Below, piece after piece: positions 27,592 through 35,588 of a stretch of 64,000 nt of DNA. The notes below the pieces were generated by a model that had not been told where the DNA came from, did no database searches, and worked only from the letters and a program-made list of their open reading frames with translations. The stretch is from Candidatus Thalassarchaeaceae archaeon. Its GTDB lineage: Archaea > Thermoplasmatota > Poseidoniia > Poseidoniales > Thalassarchaeaceae. The stretch lies in assembly GCA_029250605.1 (NCBI GenBank), contig JAQXEZ010000008.1, positions 1 through 64,000 on the forward strand. Direction: 5' to 3'. How positions within the stretch are numbered: the stretch's first letter is position 1; each line of letters begins with the position of its first letter. Position numbers and translations under genes: made by a program.

Positions 27592-28935
27592 CGTTTCTTC
27601 TCTTGCAATTTCTATTGACCTATTCACTATCTGTAACGATGAACCAAGATGCGACTCGGGGTTGAATAGGCCAGAAATTTCATCCTCATCGAATAGGTCC
27701 ATTATCGATTCTGAATCCCTGCAGACTGCTTCAAGGTTAGAGCCCGAATCAACTGCAATCATTGAAGCAGACCTTAGAACCTCATGGGCCGTGTCTCTGG
27801 GCATTCCGCGATCGACCAATTCGAGCATGACTTTCTCGGCCATGATCAATCCATTTTGTGACTCTATGTTCTCCTTCATCTTAGCTCTATTAACTACCAA
27901 ACCCGAAAGAACCCTGTCACATTTTGCAATCACATCGTCAAGAAGTATCATGGAATGCGAAAGGGTAAACCTCTCGCTAGAGGAGTTCGCCAAGTCCCTT
28001 TCGTGCCACAATAGAGCGTTTTCGTATGAGGGTATAATCATCGAACGAACGATCCTCGCTAGTCCGCAAGCATTCTCGGAAGTAATCGGGTTCTTCTTGT
28101 GAGCCATAGTGGAAGAACCCACTTGTTTCTTTGAATCGAACGCCTCTGCGACCTCACTTATCTCTGTTCTCTGGAGATTCCTAATCTCTTGTAGAATCTT
28201 CTCTATGCTCGTTGCAACATTGGCCATCCATCCAACCCATTCTATGTACCGATCCCTTCCAACCACCTGTGTCGTTGCAATTGGAACTTCTAAATTCAGT
28301 TCCCCTAGCACTAAGTCTTGCAATTCCAGTGCCCTTTCTCCCTGCGCTGCACCAGTGCCGACCGCACCGAGGAATTTTCCTGTAATGCACCTAGGTCGGA
28401 TTTCCCTCAATCTTACCAGATGGCGCCTCATTTCATCAATCCAAACTGCAATCTTCAGTCCGAATGTAATGGGGACAGCTGCCTGACCATGGGTCCGTCC
28501 TAGCATCACAGTACCCTTTTCCCTATCTGCGATTTCACATAAAGTCTCAATCAGTTTGAGGAGAGATTGTTCCTGCAATTCAATGCTGTCTTTGATTTGC
28601 AGGGCCACTGCCGAGTCGACGATATCATTGCTTGTTGCACCTAGGTGGACACACCATCCAGCATCACCAGCTGCTTCAGCCATGGCCTTAGTTAGTGCCA
28701 TTATGTCGTGTTTTGTCTCTGCTTCGAGCTCATCCACTCTGTCAGCAGTAACAATGCCAGGATCGGCAATCTCAGCAATTGCATCGTAGTCTTCCGGAGA
28801 AACTCTGCCCATCTTGCTGTGGGCCCAGATCAATGCCCTCTCGACTTCCAACGAACGGGCGTGTCTTCCCTCTCGTGACCAGATCTCCTTGGCAACATCC
28901 CTTCCATACCTGTAATCCAAGGGGGAAACTGGCAT
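27580..28935 (-). CDS. purB: Adenylosuccinate lyase
   Basis: PurB catalyses two fumarate-releasing steps, making AICAR and AMP in purine synthesis. The 451-residue product has the superfamily signature SSTMAHKKNPITSE with the catalytic Ser, plus GATSNDIVDSA and GRTHGQAAVPITFG. The ATG at 28935 (MPVSPLDYRYG) fits PurB N-termini; the longer frame overlaps dph6. It lies 46 bases downstream of dph6 on the same strand. Confidence 0.95.
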   Translation of the reverse strand: MPVSPLDYRYGRDVAKEIWSREGRHARSLEVERALIWAHSKMGRVSPEDYDAIAEIADPGIVTADRVDELEAETKHDIMALTKAMAEAAGDAGWCVHLGATSNDIVDSAVALQIKDSIELQEQSLLKLIETLCEIADREKGTVMLGRTHGQAAVPITFGLKIAVWIDEMRRHLVRLREIRPRCITGKFLGAVGTGAAQGERALELQDLVLGELNLEVPIATTQVVGRDRYIEWVGWMANVATSIEKILQEIRNLQRTEISEVAEAFDSKKQVGSSTMAHKKNPITSENACGLARIVRSMIIPSYENALLWHERDLANSSSERFTLSHSMILLDDVIAKCDRVLSGLVVNRAKMKENIESQNGLIMAEKVMLELVDRGMPRDTAHEVLRSASMIAVDSGSNLEAVCRDSESIMDLFDEDEISGLFNPESHLGSSLQIVNRSIEIAREETSEK

Positions 28936-28981
28936 AACTACGAGACTTCCGACCGGGGTCTCCTGTTTGAGTATAGCGATT

Positions 28982-29728
28982 TCATGTAAGCCTGCAAGAT
29001 TTGACTTCCAAGACCCCTCTTGAGCCACGCCAAATCACCTCTCCATCCAGTAGTATCTTCCTCTTCATGTGCGGTGCGTCTGTTACTATGGTCTCGTATT
29101 CTCCTCCCTCTCCATCTAGGTTGAATCTGTATTCCCTAGATGCTTCTTTTAGTATCCTCAAGGATTCCCCATCTAGATTCCTACCAACCCATCCTGCATC
29201 CATCCCTTCGGTTGAAACCGAGGTGAAGACCACTTCGAATCCATGCTCCACTAGTGACTCCATGTGCTCGACTTGGTCTTTGTGCCAGAGAGGGCAGAAC
29301 GATCTAACATCCAGTCTTTCGCACATCCTCTCGATTCTGGTTTTCTGGTAGTCAGATCGAAGAGCCCCGACCACTAGTCCATCAATTTTCAGTGGTCCAT
29401 TGTGAATCTCAAGATCATTCGGGATCTCCACCCCTGCCGGCCAAATATCTTCGAGTGGAAAAGAAGCAGCTGATTTACCGGCCAACGCAATCTCTAAATC
29501 ATCAATTTCCTTTTCCTCCTCGCCGTTTGAAAAAACAGGCTTCCACGAAGTACCAATGGAAGATGCCTGAAGTCCAGCAATCCATGAATTCTGCAACTGG
29601 AACATCATCGAGTCTTCACCTCTAACCAGTACTGTGACCAGTGAGACAACTTCCCATCCCTGGAGGCCTGCCCACCAAGCAGCATACGTTGAGTCCTTGC
29701 CTCCAGAAGCCAGAATCGCTACCCTCAT
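28982..29728 (-). CDS. dph6: Diphthine-ammonia ligase Dph6
   Basis: Dph6 amidates diphthine to diphthamide on the conserved histidine of EF-2, using ATP and ammonium. The 248-residue protein has the N-terminal PP-loop ASGGKDSTYAAWWA and the diagnostic EGGEYETIVTDAP block. A KDQVEHMESLVEHGFEVVFTSVSTEG region matches the family middle. EF-2 lies 10 kb away in the same window. It is divergent from psmA, and an ATTATG-type element read on the minus strand sits about 30 bases upstream. Confidence 0.9.
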   Translation of the reverse strand: MRVAILASGGKDSTYAAWWAGLQGWEVVSLVTVLVRGEDSMMFQLQNSWIAGLQASSIGTSWKPVFSNGEEEKEIDDLEIALAGKSAASFPLEDIWPAGVEIPNDLEIHNGPLKIDGLVVGALRSDYQKTRIERMCERLDVRSFCPLWHKDQVEHMESLVEHGFEVVFTSVSTEGMDAGWVGRNLDGESLRILKEASREYRFNLDGEGGEYETIVTDAPHMKRKILLDGEVIWRGSRGVLEVKSCRLT

Positions 29729-29750
29729 TCTTCCACCGAACTATTTTGCA

Positions 29751-29758
29751 CATAATGG
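29751..29758 (-). promoter_or_regulatory. TATA element for dph6-purB
   Basis: Read on the minus strand, CCATTATG begins about 30 bases upstream of the dph6 ATG (29728), consistent with a leaderless mRNA. Confidence 0.4.
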
Positions 29759-29788
29759 ACACCCGATTGAGTCTTCCCCCGACCAAGA

Positions 29789-29796
29789 TTGATAAG
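29789..29796 (+). promoter_or_regulatory. TATA element for psmA
   Basis: TTGATAAG starts 36 bases before the ATG at 29825 but only 21 before the ATG at 29810. This supports the downstream start MQPSGRGYDHG. Confidence 0.45.
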
Positions 29797-29824
29797 AGTC
29801 CATTATGGCATGGGGTCGATAGCG

Positions 29825-30535
29825 ATGCAGCCAAGCGGACGAGGATACGACCATGGGGTCTCCACTTTTTCTCCCGACGGCCGTCTGTATCAGGTAGAAT
29901 ATGCACGTGAATCCGTCAAAAGAGGGACAACTACAGTGGGTTTGGTCTACAAGGATGGCGTTGTACTAATTGTCGATAAGAGGGTTCAGAGCAAGCTAGT
30001 AATCACAGACTCAATCGAGAAGATGTACCAGATAGACAATCATGTCGGAATCACGACATCCGGACTGGTAGCAGATGCACGTCAGTTAGTTGACAGGGCA
30101 AGAGTACAATGCCAGGTAAATCGAATGACATACGGAGACGATATCCCCGTCTCCACATTGGTCAAGAAGATGTGCGACTATAAGCAGTCATTCACCCAGT
30201 ATGGCGGTGCAAGACCATTTGGAACTGCACTTCTAATCGCCGGCTTCGACGATGATGGGGCTCATTTGTTCGAAACAGACCCTTCGGGTGCTTACCAGTC
30301 ATACAATGCCGGCGCAATCGGCCGTGGAAAGGCCACTGCTATCGACTACTTCGAGGCGAAGTGGAAGGGTGGACTAACTCAGAACGCTGCAATCAAGATG
30401 GGCCTGGAGTCTCTCCGTGAGTCTCTCGAAGAAGATCTGAACCCAGAAACCGTTGAGATTGGTTGTGTGGATAAGGATGGCTATGAAAAACTAGGAAGAG
30501 AAGCAACTCTGAAGCATCTCGGAAAACTGTCTTGA
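29825..30535 (+). CDS. psmA: Proteasome alpha subunit
   Basis: This forms the outer heptameric rings of the archaeal 20S proteasome that gate substrate entry. The 236-residue product begins MQPSGRGYDHGVSTFSPDG followed by RLYQVEYARESVKRG, the alpha-type signature that includes the gate-forming N-terminal helix. The RPFGTALLIAGFD and DPSGAYQSYNAGAIGRG blocks also match. Two further in-frame starts at 29810 and 29789 would add residues absent from homologues. It opens the conserved proteasome-exosome superoperon. Confidence 0.95.
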   Translation: MQPSGRGYDHGVSTFSPDGRLYQVEYARESVKRGTTTVGLVYKDGVVLIVDKRVQSKLVITDSIEKMYQIDNHVGITTSGLVADARQLVDRARVQCQVNRMTYGDDIPVSTLVKKMCDYKQSFTQYGGARPFGTALLIAGFDDDGAHLFETDPSGAYQSYNAGAIGRGKATAIDYFEAKWKGGLTQNAAIKMGLESLRESLEEDLNPETVEIGCVDKDGYEKLGREATLKHLGKLS

Positions 30536-30541
30536 ACCCCA

Positions 30542-30550
30542 TTATGATAA
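30542..30550 (+). promoter_or_regulatory. TATA element for the SBDS gene
   Basis: TTATGATAA lies about 30 bases before the ATG at 30573, in the short gap after psmA, suggesting the SBDS gene also has its own leaderless start. Confidence 0.4.
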
Positions 30551-30572
30551 GCCAAATGCCATATCGGCAGCC

Positions 30573-31262
30573 ATGGTAAGCCTGGATGACGCCGTTCTAG
30601 CCCGTCTTGAGAAGGGAGGCAGTAGATACGAAATTCTCGTCGATCCCGATTTGGTCGATATCTGGAAAGAAGATAACAACTCAGTCGAACTCGGAGATCT
30701 TCTCGCTATCGAAGAGATATGGTCAGATGCCCGAGCCGGGGAGAGGCCAACAGGAGAGGCACTGGAGAAGACATTCGGAACGACTGAAATTATTGCCTGC
30801 GCACGAATAATTCTAGACAAGGGGGGCATTCAACTCACCACTGCCCAAAGAAAGAAGATGGTCGAAGCAAAAAAACTCCAGATAATCAGTGAAATAGCCA
30901 GTACTGCTACAGACCCTAAGACAAAACTACCTCATCCGAGGACTAGAATAGAAACTGCACTTGATGAGATTCGATTCTCGATCGACCCCTTCAAGTCTGT
31001 AGAAAGTCAGGTTGCAGATGCAGTTTCTGCACTTCGCCCAGTCATCCCTCTTCAATTCATTACGATTCGTCTCGCATTCATGGTCCAGGGAAAGGACTAC
31101 GGGGGCGTGAGCCAGATGCTTAGGGATTCGATTCAGAAGGAAGAATGGACGAGTGATGGTAACTGGGTATGCGTCGTTTCAGTTCCAGGGGGGATGAAGA
31201 ACGATATTATCGACAAAGTTGCTTCTAGGTCGTCTGATGTTGAAGTAAGGGAATTAGACTGA
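30573..31262 (+). CDS. Ribosome maturation protein SDO1/SBDS
   Basis: In eukaryotes SBDS helps EF-2-like GTPases release eIF6 from the large ribosomal subunit; the archaeal protein is the orthologue. The 229 residues show the three-domain layout. The N-terminal FYSH domain includes RYEILVDPDLVDIWK, and a central helical domain has LTTAQRKKMVEAKK and PHPRTRIETALDE. A ferredoxin-like C-terminal domain ends with the WVCVVSVPGGM segment. It stands between psmA and rrp4, its usual archaeal location. Confidence 0.95.
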   Translation: MVSLDDAVLARLEKGGSRYEILVDPDLVDIWKEDNNSVELGDLLAIEEIWSDARAGERPTGEALEKTFGTTEIIACARIILDKGGIQLTTAQRKKMVEAKKLQIISEIASTATDPKTKLPHPRTRIETALDEIRFSIDPFKSVESQVADAVSALRPVIPLQFITIRLAFMVQGKDYGGVSQMLRDSIQKEEWTSDGNWVCVVSVPGGMKNDIIDKVASRSSDVEVRELD

Positions 31263-31289
31263 TTCTATCATTATCGCCAGCATCAACGG

Positions 31290-31297
31290 TTATGAAC
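31290..31297 (+). promoter_or_regulatory. TATA element for the exosome operon
   Basis: TTATGAAC starts 35 bases before the ATG at 31325. The ATG inside this element at 31292 is therefore unlikely to be the rrp4 start. A GC-rich inverted repeat (CGGGCC/GGCCCG) lies between the element and the start. Confidence 0.45.
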
Positions 31298-31324
31298 AGC
31301 GGGCCGGTCGCGCGGCCCGATAAC

Positions 31325-31990
31325 ATGGCAAAAAAGAATGGCGCGGCGGGGCCGCGAGGAAATATTAGAGGGCAAACCCTCGTAGTGCCCGGGGAAGACC
31401 TAGGCGATTCAGAAGATTTTGAGGCGGGGCATGGTGTAATGGCCATCTCCGGGCGCCTCAAGGCAGTAAAGCAAGGAAGACTAAGGGAAAAGGGAGGATC
31501 AATCTCGGTTGACCCTACTCACACTAGATACATCCCTAGGCCAGGAGATCTGGTAATTGGATATATCGAGGGTTGCACTAACAACCTCTGGTTCATTGAA
31601 TTGGGAGCACCGTTTAACGCAATTCTCCCAATGAGCCTTGGTCCGGGAAAGGTTGACTTCGGCGGAACCAGGTCAGTAATGGACATCGGAGACGCGGTCC
31701 TTTGTAGGATACAAGAAGTAGAGGAGACACACTCAAGCGTAGTCACGATGAAAGGAATGGGGCTACGGAAGATCAGGTCAGGGGTAATCGAAGAGATTGA
31801 CCCACACCTTCTAGGCAGACTAATCGGAAAGGGCGGAGAGTCATTAAGAAGGCTGAAAGCAGAAACAGAGTGCCGAATAGTCGTGGCAGACAACGGCCGG
31901 ATGTGGATTGACGGCGAACTTGATGGAATTCTTGATGTACGAAACAAACTTTCAGAAATTTCTCAGATAAACAAGGACGGTGAGAACTGA
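31325..31990 (+). CDS. rrp4: Exosome complex RNA-binding subunit Rrp4
   Basis: Rrp4 caps the archaeal RNA exosome and guides RNA into the Rrp41/Rrp42 ring. The 221-residue product has an N-terminal domain, an S1 domain (PRPGDLVIGYIEGCTNNLWF) and a KH domain (GRLIGKGGESLRRLKAET). MAKKNGAAGPRG at 31325 is chosen from the TATA spacing; a start at 31292 would add 11 residues. Its stop overlaps the rrp41 start by one base. Confidence 0.95.
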   Translation: MAKKNGAAGPRGNIRGQTLVVPGEDLGDSEDFEAGHGVMAISGRLKAVKQGRLREKGGSISVDPTHTRYIPRPGDLVIGYIEGCTNNLWFIELGAPFNAILPMSLGPGKVDFGGTRSVMDIGDAVLCRIQEVEETHSSVVTMKGMGLRKIRSGVIEEIDPHLLGRLIGKGGESLRRLKAETECRIVVADNGRMWIDGELDGILDVRNKLSEISQINKDGEN

Positions 31991-32706
31991 TGGGGGGTTA
32001 CGGAGACGTGCAAATGATCGACGAGAATGGCCTACGCATGGATGGCCGCTCACCAGGCGACATTAGAGATATCACAATCGAGACTGGAGTCATTCCCGTG
32101 GCAGACGGGTCTTGCAGGATGACTTGGGGCACAAACGAGGCGATTGTAGCTGTTTATGGCCCTATGGAAGCACATCCTCGAAAGATTCAGAGGCAGGACA
32201 GGGCGGTTCTGGATGTGGCATACAACATGGCCCCATTCTCTACTACCGACAGGATGCGTCCAGGATTCAATCGTCGAAGCAGAGAGATTAGCAAGGTAAC
32301 AAAGGACGCCCTTGAAAGCGTAGTTCTACTGGAACTATATCCTCGTTCGAAGATTCGAGTAACTATTGAAATCGTTTCAGCAGAGGCCGGAACACGATGT
32401 GTCGGACTAACCGCCGCGTCGGTGGCCTTAGCAGATGCCGGAATTCCAATGACTGATTTGGTTGTTAGTGTTGCTAGTGGGAAGATCAATGACGTAGTAG
32501 TTTGTGACTTGAACAAAGAAGAAGACAACTATGGCGAAGCAGACTTGCCTATGGGAATAATGCCAAATTCTGGAGAACTTGTCTTCTTGCAGATGGATGG
32601 AGACCTCTCTCAAGAAGAATTCAAGCAAGCGTGGCAGTATAACATGGACGCCGCTCAAGTTGTCCATGGGATGATGGTCGAGGCACTGAAAGGAGGTGGT
32701 TCCTAA
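31990..32706 (+). CDS. rrp41: Exosome catalytic subunit Rrp41
   Basis: Rrp41 is the RNase PH-type 3'-5' phosphorolytic exoribonuclease subunit of the exosome. The 238-residue product begins with the family RMDGRSPGDIR block and has an RNA/phosphate-binding Arg cluster (NRRSREISK). The segment DLNKEEDNYGEADLPM carries the catalytic Asp residues. TGATG coupling joins it to rrp4, and it overlaps rrp42 by one base. Confidence 0.95.
   Translation: MGGYGDVQMIDENGLRMDGRSPGDIRDITIETGVIPVADGSCRMTWGTNEAIVAVYGPMEAHPRKIQRQDRAVLDVAYNMAPFSTTDRMRPGFNRRSREISKVTKDALESVVLLELYPRSKIRVTIEIVSAEAGTRCVGLTAASVALADAGIPMTDLVVSVASGKINDVVVCDLNKEEDNYGEADLPMGIMPNSGELVFLQMDGDLSQEEFKQAWQYNMDAAQVVHGMMVEALKGGGS
32692..32699 (+). 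promoter_or_regulatory. Shine-Dalgarno site for rrp42
   Basis: GGAGGTGG at the end of rrp41 lies six bases before the rrp42 ATG at 32706. Confidence 0.65.
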
Positions 32707-33485
32707 TGGCCATCCCAATAGTTCCGAAACTGCTGCGTGCTCATCTTAACAATCTCGCTGAAAATGATGCCAGGATAGATGGAAGATCACAGTGGGAAGG
32801 AAGAAATCTAGAGATTGAGCATTCTGTTTTGCCTAGGGCTGAGGGATCAGCCAGAGTGAGAATGGGGGACACAATAGTTCTCGCTGGAGTAAAGTTCCAG
32901 ATTATGCAGCCTTACCCAGACCGACCAAATCAAGGCGGTTTGATGTGTTCCGCCGACGTTCGCCCCATTGCAGGACGCAATTGGGAAGCCGGACCACCCA
33001 GTCCCGAGGCAATCGAGCTCGGCAGAGTGGTAGATAGAGGAATTAGGGAATCTGGTTGTATCGATGTCGACTCCCTTTGCATAATCCCCGGTGAGAAGGC
33101 ATGGCAGGTAATCCTGGACCTCTTCGCAGTATCTGATGATGGAAATCTATTCGATGCGTTCGCCCTAGCAGGGATAGCTGCTCTCAGGAACGCCACTGTT
33201 CCTGCAGAGCGTTTTGAGGTAGGCGAAGATTACGCTCTACCAGTTTCAAAGACTCCAATAATGTGTTCATACCACAAGGTCGGCGGTCGTTTTGTCTACG
33301 ATGCCTGTTCAAGAGAGGAATTAGGTGGGGATGAGAGAATCCACATAACCCTTGGTGACGATGATAACGTCCACTCGCTTCAGAAGGGTCTAAAGGGAAT
33401 TTTCTCAACGGTGGAATTCGAAGAAATCATGACTAATGCCCAAGAAAGGACCAAGGAACTCAGAAAAATAGTAGATTCGATGTAG
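32706..33485 (+). CDS. rrp42: Exosome non-catalytic subunit Rrp42
   Basis: Rrp42 pairs with Rrp41 in the hexameric RNase PH ring and is needed for activity without itself carrying the catalytic Asp set. The 259-residue product has ARIDGRSQWEGRNLEIE, GDTIVLAGVKFQIM and DLFAVSDDGNLFDAFALAGIAAL, all typical of the family. It is preceded by a strong Shine-Dalgarno site and followed after eight bases by the eL43 gene. Confidence 0.95.
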   Translation: MAIPIVPKLLRAHLNNLAENDARIDGRSQWEGRNLEIEHSVLPRAEGSARVRMGDTIVLAGVKFQIMQPYPDRPNQGGLMCSADVRPIAGRNWEAGPPSPEAIELGRVVDRGIRESGCIDVDSLCIIPGEKAWQVILDLFAVSDDGNLFDAFALAGIAALRNATVPAERFEVGEDYALPVSKTPIMCSYHKVGGRFVYDACSREELGGDERIHITLGDDDNVHSLQKGLKGIFSTVEFEEIMTNAQERTKELRKIVDSM

Positions 33486-33493
33486 GTGCAATA

Positions 33494-33862
33494 ATGGCTA
33501 AGAGAACACAGAAGGCAGGGGCAACAGCAAGATTTGGCCCTAGGTACGGCGTAAGCGTAAGGCGAAGAGCTGGGTCTGCACTTGCAAAGAAATCAAGGAA
33601 ATACACTTGCCCAAGTTGTCACTACCCAAAGGTTAGGAGAAAGGCAGCAGGAATATGGGAATGTAGGAAGTGTGACCACACATTCTCTGGTGGTGTCTGG
33701 GAGCCTTACACAAGGGCCAGCGACGCCAACAAGAGGATAGTCAGGAGATCCCTGGAAGGGGCCACTGCAACGGATATGACGGTAATTGCCCAACAGGCGG
33801 CACTCGACTTCGAGAGAAAACTTTCCGAGAGAGATTCAGATGCAACAACAGAAGAGGAATGA
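33494..33862 (+). CDS. rpl37ae: Large ribosomal subunit protein eL43 (L37Ae)
   Basis: This zinc-ribbon ribosomal protein begins TQKAGATARFGPRYGVSVRRR. Its CPSCHYPKVRRKAAGIWECRKC ribbon holds four Cys ligands. At 122 residues it is longer than the usual 75-95: a C-terminal tail of about 30 residues, acidic toward the end, overlaps the start of pcc1 by 23 bases. It sits in the exosome superoperon as in many archaea. Confidence 0.95.
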   Translation: MAKRTQKAGATARFGPRYGVSVRRRAGSALAKKSRKYTCPSCHYPKVRRKAAGIWECRKCDHTFSGGVWEPYTRASDANKRIVRRSLEGATATDMTVIAQQAALDFERKLSERDSDATTEEE

Positions 33863-34076
33863 CTCGGTTTCACTGGAGTTGCTATTGGAGCACATCGATT
33901 CTGGACCACTTTCATCATCTCTAATCACAGAGGCCGAGTTCTCTCATTACGGTGACGAGATTTCGGTAACACTCACGGCAAACTCCTTCAGTGACATCCG
34001 GGCAAGATGGAACTCGATAATGAGAGCATTAATCGCTTCCGAGCAATCTCTCGTAGCAACGGATGGGGGTGAATAG
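33840..34076 (+). CDS. pcc1: KEOPS complex subunit Pcc1-like
   Basis: This 78-residue protein matches Pcc1 in size and layout. A beta-hairpin with AEFSHYGDEISVTLTANSF is followed by a helix (IRARWNSIMRALIASEQSL). Pcc1 is the dimerisation subunit of KEOPS, which makes t6A37 in tRNAs that read ANN codons. Recognition rests partly on position, since Pcc1 commonly lies between eL43 and prefoldin beta in euryarchaea. It starts within the eL43 gene and overlaps the prefoldin gene by 14 bases. Confidence 0.75.
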   Translation: MQQQKRNDSVSLELLLEHIDSGPLSSSLITEAEFSHYGDEISVTLTANSFSDIRARWNSIMRALIASEQSLVATDGGE

Positions 34077-34398
34077 AATCAGCGAGGAAGTTTCATCCGA
34101 AGAAATACAGTCGATAGCCAGAGAATTGCAGATTCTGAGGAATCAGATTCAAACAATCTCCTCACAGTCATCAGAGTATGGAATTACCGTAGAAGCCCTA
34201 TCCAAGCAAGACCCTGAGAGACCTGTTTTCCGTTCCTTAGGGAACATTCTCCTTGAGGTCAGTGATCGAGACTCATTGGAGTCAGAGTTGAAGGATGCAC
34301 AAGAAGCACTAAACGAGCATCTTGGCAGACTTGTCGAGAGGGAAGAAAGCATCCGTAAAAAGTACGAAGAAATGGCTGAGAGCTTTGAGAGGGCGTGA
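34063..34398 (+). CDS. pfdB: Prefoldin beta subunit
   Basis: Prefoldin is a hexameric chaperone that delivers unfolded proteins to the thermosome. The 111-residue product is two long coiled-coil helices around a central beta-hairpin (RPVFRSLGNILLEV). The N-terminal helix contains ELQILRNQIQTISSQ and the C-terminal helix LESELKDAQEALNEHL. This is the last conserved gene of the superoperon. It may start at the ATG at 34063 or the GTG two codons later. Confidence 0.9.
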   Translation: MGVNRISEEVSSEEIQSIARELQILRNQIQTISSQSSEYGITVEALSKQDPERPVFRSLGNILLEVSDRDSLESELKDAQEALNEHLGRLVEREESIRKKYEEMAESFERA

Positions 34399-34405
34399 AC
34401 TTGGG

Positions 34406-35236
34406 ATGGGCAAAGAAACCGCCCCCACAGAAAAAACAACATCGGACTCGCTACTTTTCCAGACATTATTGTCTGAAGGCAATACCGAGAAGGCTTTGAT
34501 CCTCAGTGAAAAGATCCTGGAACAATCAAGGAATCTAGGAGATAGGAATTTTGAGTCAGAGGCTTGGATTAGGATGGAAAGAGCCCTCTTGGGTGCAATC
34601 GCCCCAGAGAACGTTGGTAACGAGCTACGTTGGTGTGTCGATAGACTTGCTTCCATTAACCCGGGCTCTCCTCTGCACGGGCTTGCTCTATTGAATCTCG
34701 CATCTTGGCATCGAAATTCCAACGAGCGAATGATGGCTCTTGTAACACTCGCAGACATTTCATCGGATGCAGGCCACCCCGTAGATTTGATTGGGCTCTC
34801 GCGCCTTGAGTCGGGGAGAATTCTCGCCTCGATCGGTGATCTAGAACCTGCAATGAGGCACCTCTGGATGGCAATGAGGCGACTCTCATCATCGGACATG
34901 CCTGCAGAGGCAGTAGTATGTGCTATGGAATGGCTAGACATGGCATTAGACGACATCGACCCCAATTCACCAACCATGGATGAACGGATAGTCGATGCAA
35001 GACCCAGAGAAAACCCGGGAATGACAACAACTCCATCAAATCCTTCAGACATCAAGGAGTCAGTAGAGATAATACTCTCAAACGCACTAAAGGACGTCTC
35101 AGGGATGAAGAGAGATGACCTAGGATTGGTCTTGGATGCTAGCGAAACCTTGGAAGAAATACAATGGAGGGAAGCAATAGAAGAAAGGCAAAGTGAGATT
35201 CAAGACCCAAGGCTGATCGATGTGCTCCAATCATGA
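34406..35236 (+). CDS. Helical-repeat (TPR-like) protein of unknown function
   Basis: This 276-residue protein is almost wholly alpha-helical. Repeated helix pairs such as LLSEGNTEKALILSEKILEQSR, LALLNLASWHRNSNERMMALVTLADI and LESGRILASIGDLEPAMRHLWMAM are spaced like tetratricopeptide repeats. No catalytic motif is visible. It follows prefoldin beta by seven bases, so it is probably co-transcribed and could be an adaptor in protein quality control (inference). The ATG at 34406 is chosen because longer frames overlap prefoldin. Its end overlaps the convergent Nudix gene by 37 bases. Confidence 0.75.
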   Translation: MGKETAPTEKTTSDSLLFQTLLSEGNTEKALILSEKILEQSRNLGDRNFESEAWIRMERALLGAIAPENVGNELRWCVDRLASINPGSPLHGLALLNLASWHRNSNERMMALVTLADISSDAGHPVDLIGLSRLESGRILASIGDLEPAMRHLWMAMRRLSSSDMPAEAVVCAMEWLDMALDDIDPNSPTMDERIVDARPRENPGMTTTPSNPSDIKESVEIILSNALKDVSGMKRDDLGLVLDASETLEEIQWREAIEERQSEIQDPRLIDVLQS

Positions 35237-35586
35237 TCCCTGATCCTCTCAATCTCTTCATCCCCCCAAGCCGAATTCTCTGGAAGTTGTAGACACCAAC
35301 CAACTTCCTCTATGGCATCATCGGGCGATTTCCACGGTTCCGGGCTAACTGGCAAATCTACTTGGGCCAATACCACATGACCTCCCTTGATTAGCTTAGC
35401 ATCAATTGCCTTCGCAGTGCCAAGAACACCAGTTTCTTCGTATAATTCCCTCAAAGCCGCTTCCTCGGGGGCTTCATCTTGATTCACACGACCCCCTGGC
35501 AATTCCCAACCTCTGACCTTACTCTTCACCATTATCCAACACTCATCTTCTTCAGAAGAAAAGGCCCATACAACAACAAAACTCAA
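35200..35586 (-). CDS. Nudix hydrolase
   Basis: This 128-residue protein contains a full Nudix box, GRVNQDEAPEEAALRELYEETGVLG (Gx5Ex7REUxEExGU), directly after a WELPGG strand. Nudix enzymes cleave nucleoside diphosphates linked to another moiety; the substrate cannot be read from the sequence. It is the last gene of the UbiD-TPR-Nudix minus-strand run, two bases after the TPR protein. Confidence 0.88.
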   Translation of the reverse strand: MSFVVVWAFSSEEDECWIMVKSKVRGWELPGGRVNQDEAPEEAALRELYEETGVLGTAKAIDAKLIKGGHVVLAQVDLPVSPEPWKSPDDAIEEVGWCLQLPENSAWGDEEIERIRDHDWSTSISLGS

Positions 35587-35588
35587 AA

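Noticed and set aside
31309-31320. GC-rich inverted repeat upstream of rrp4 as a possible riboswitch or attenuator
   Set aside because: It is only a short stem and lies where transcription probably begins, so it would be largely absent from the mRNA.
31292-31324. Longer N-terminus for Rrp4 starting at 31292
   Set aside because: That ATG is inside the TATA-like element, and the start at 31325 matches the family and promoter spacing.
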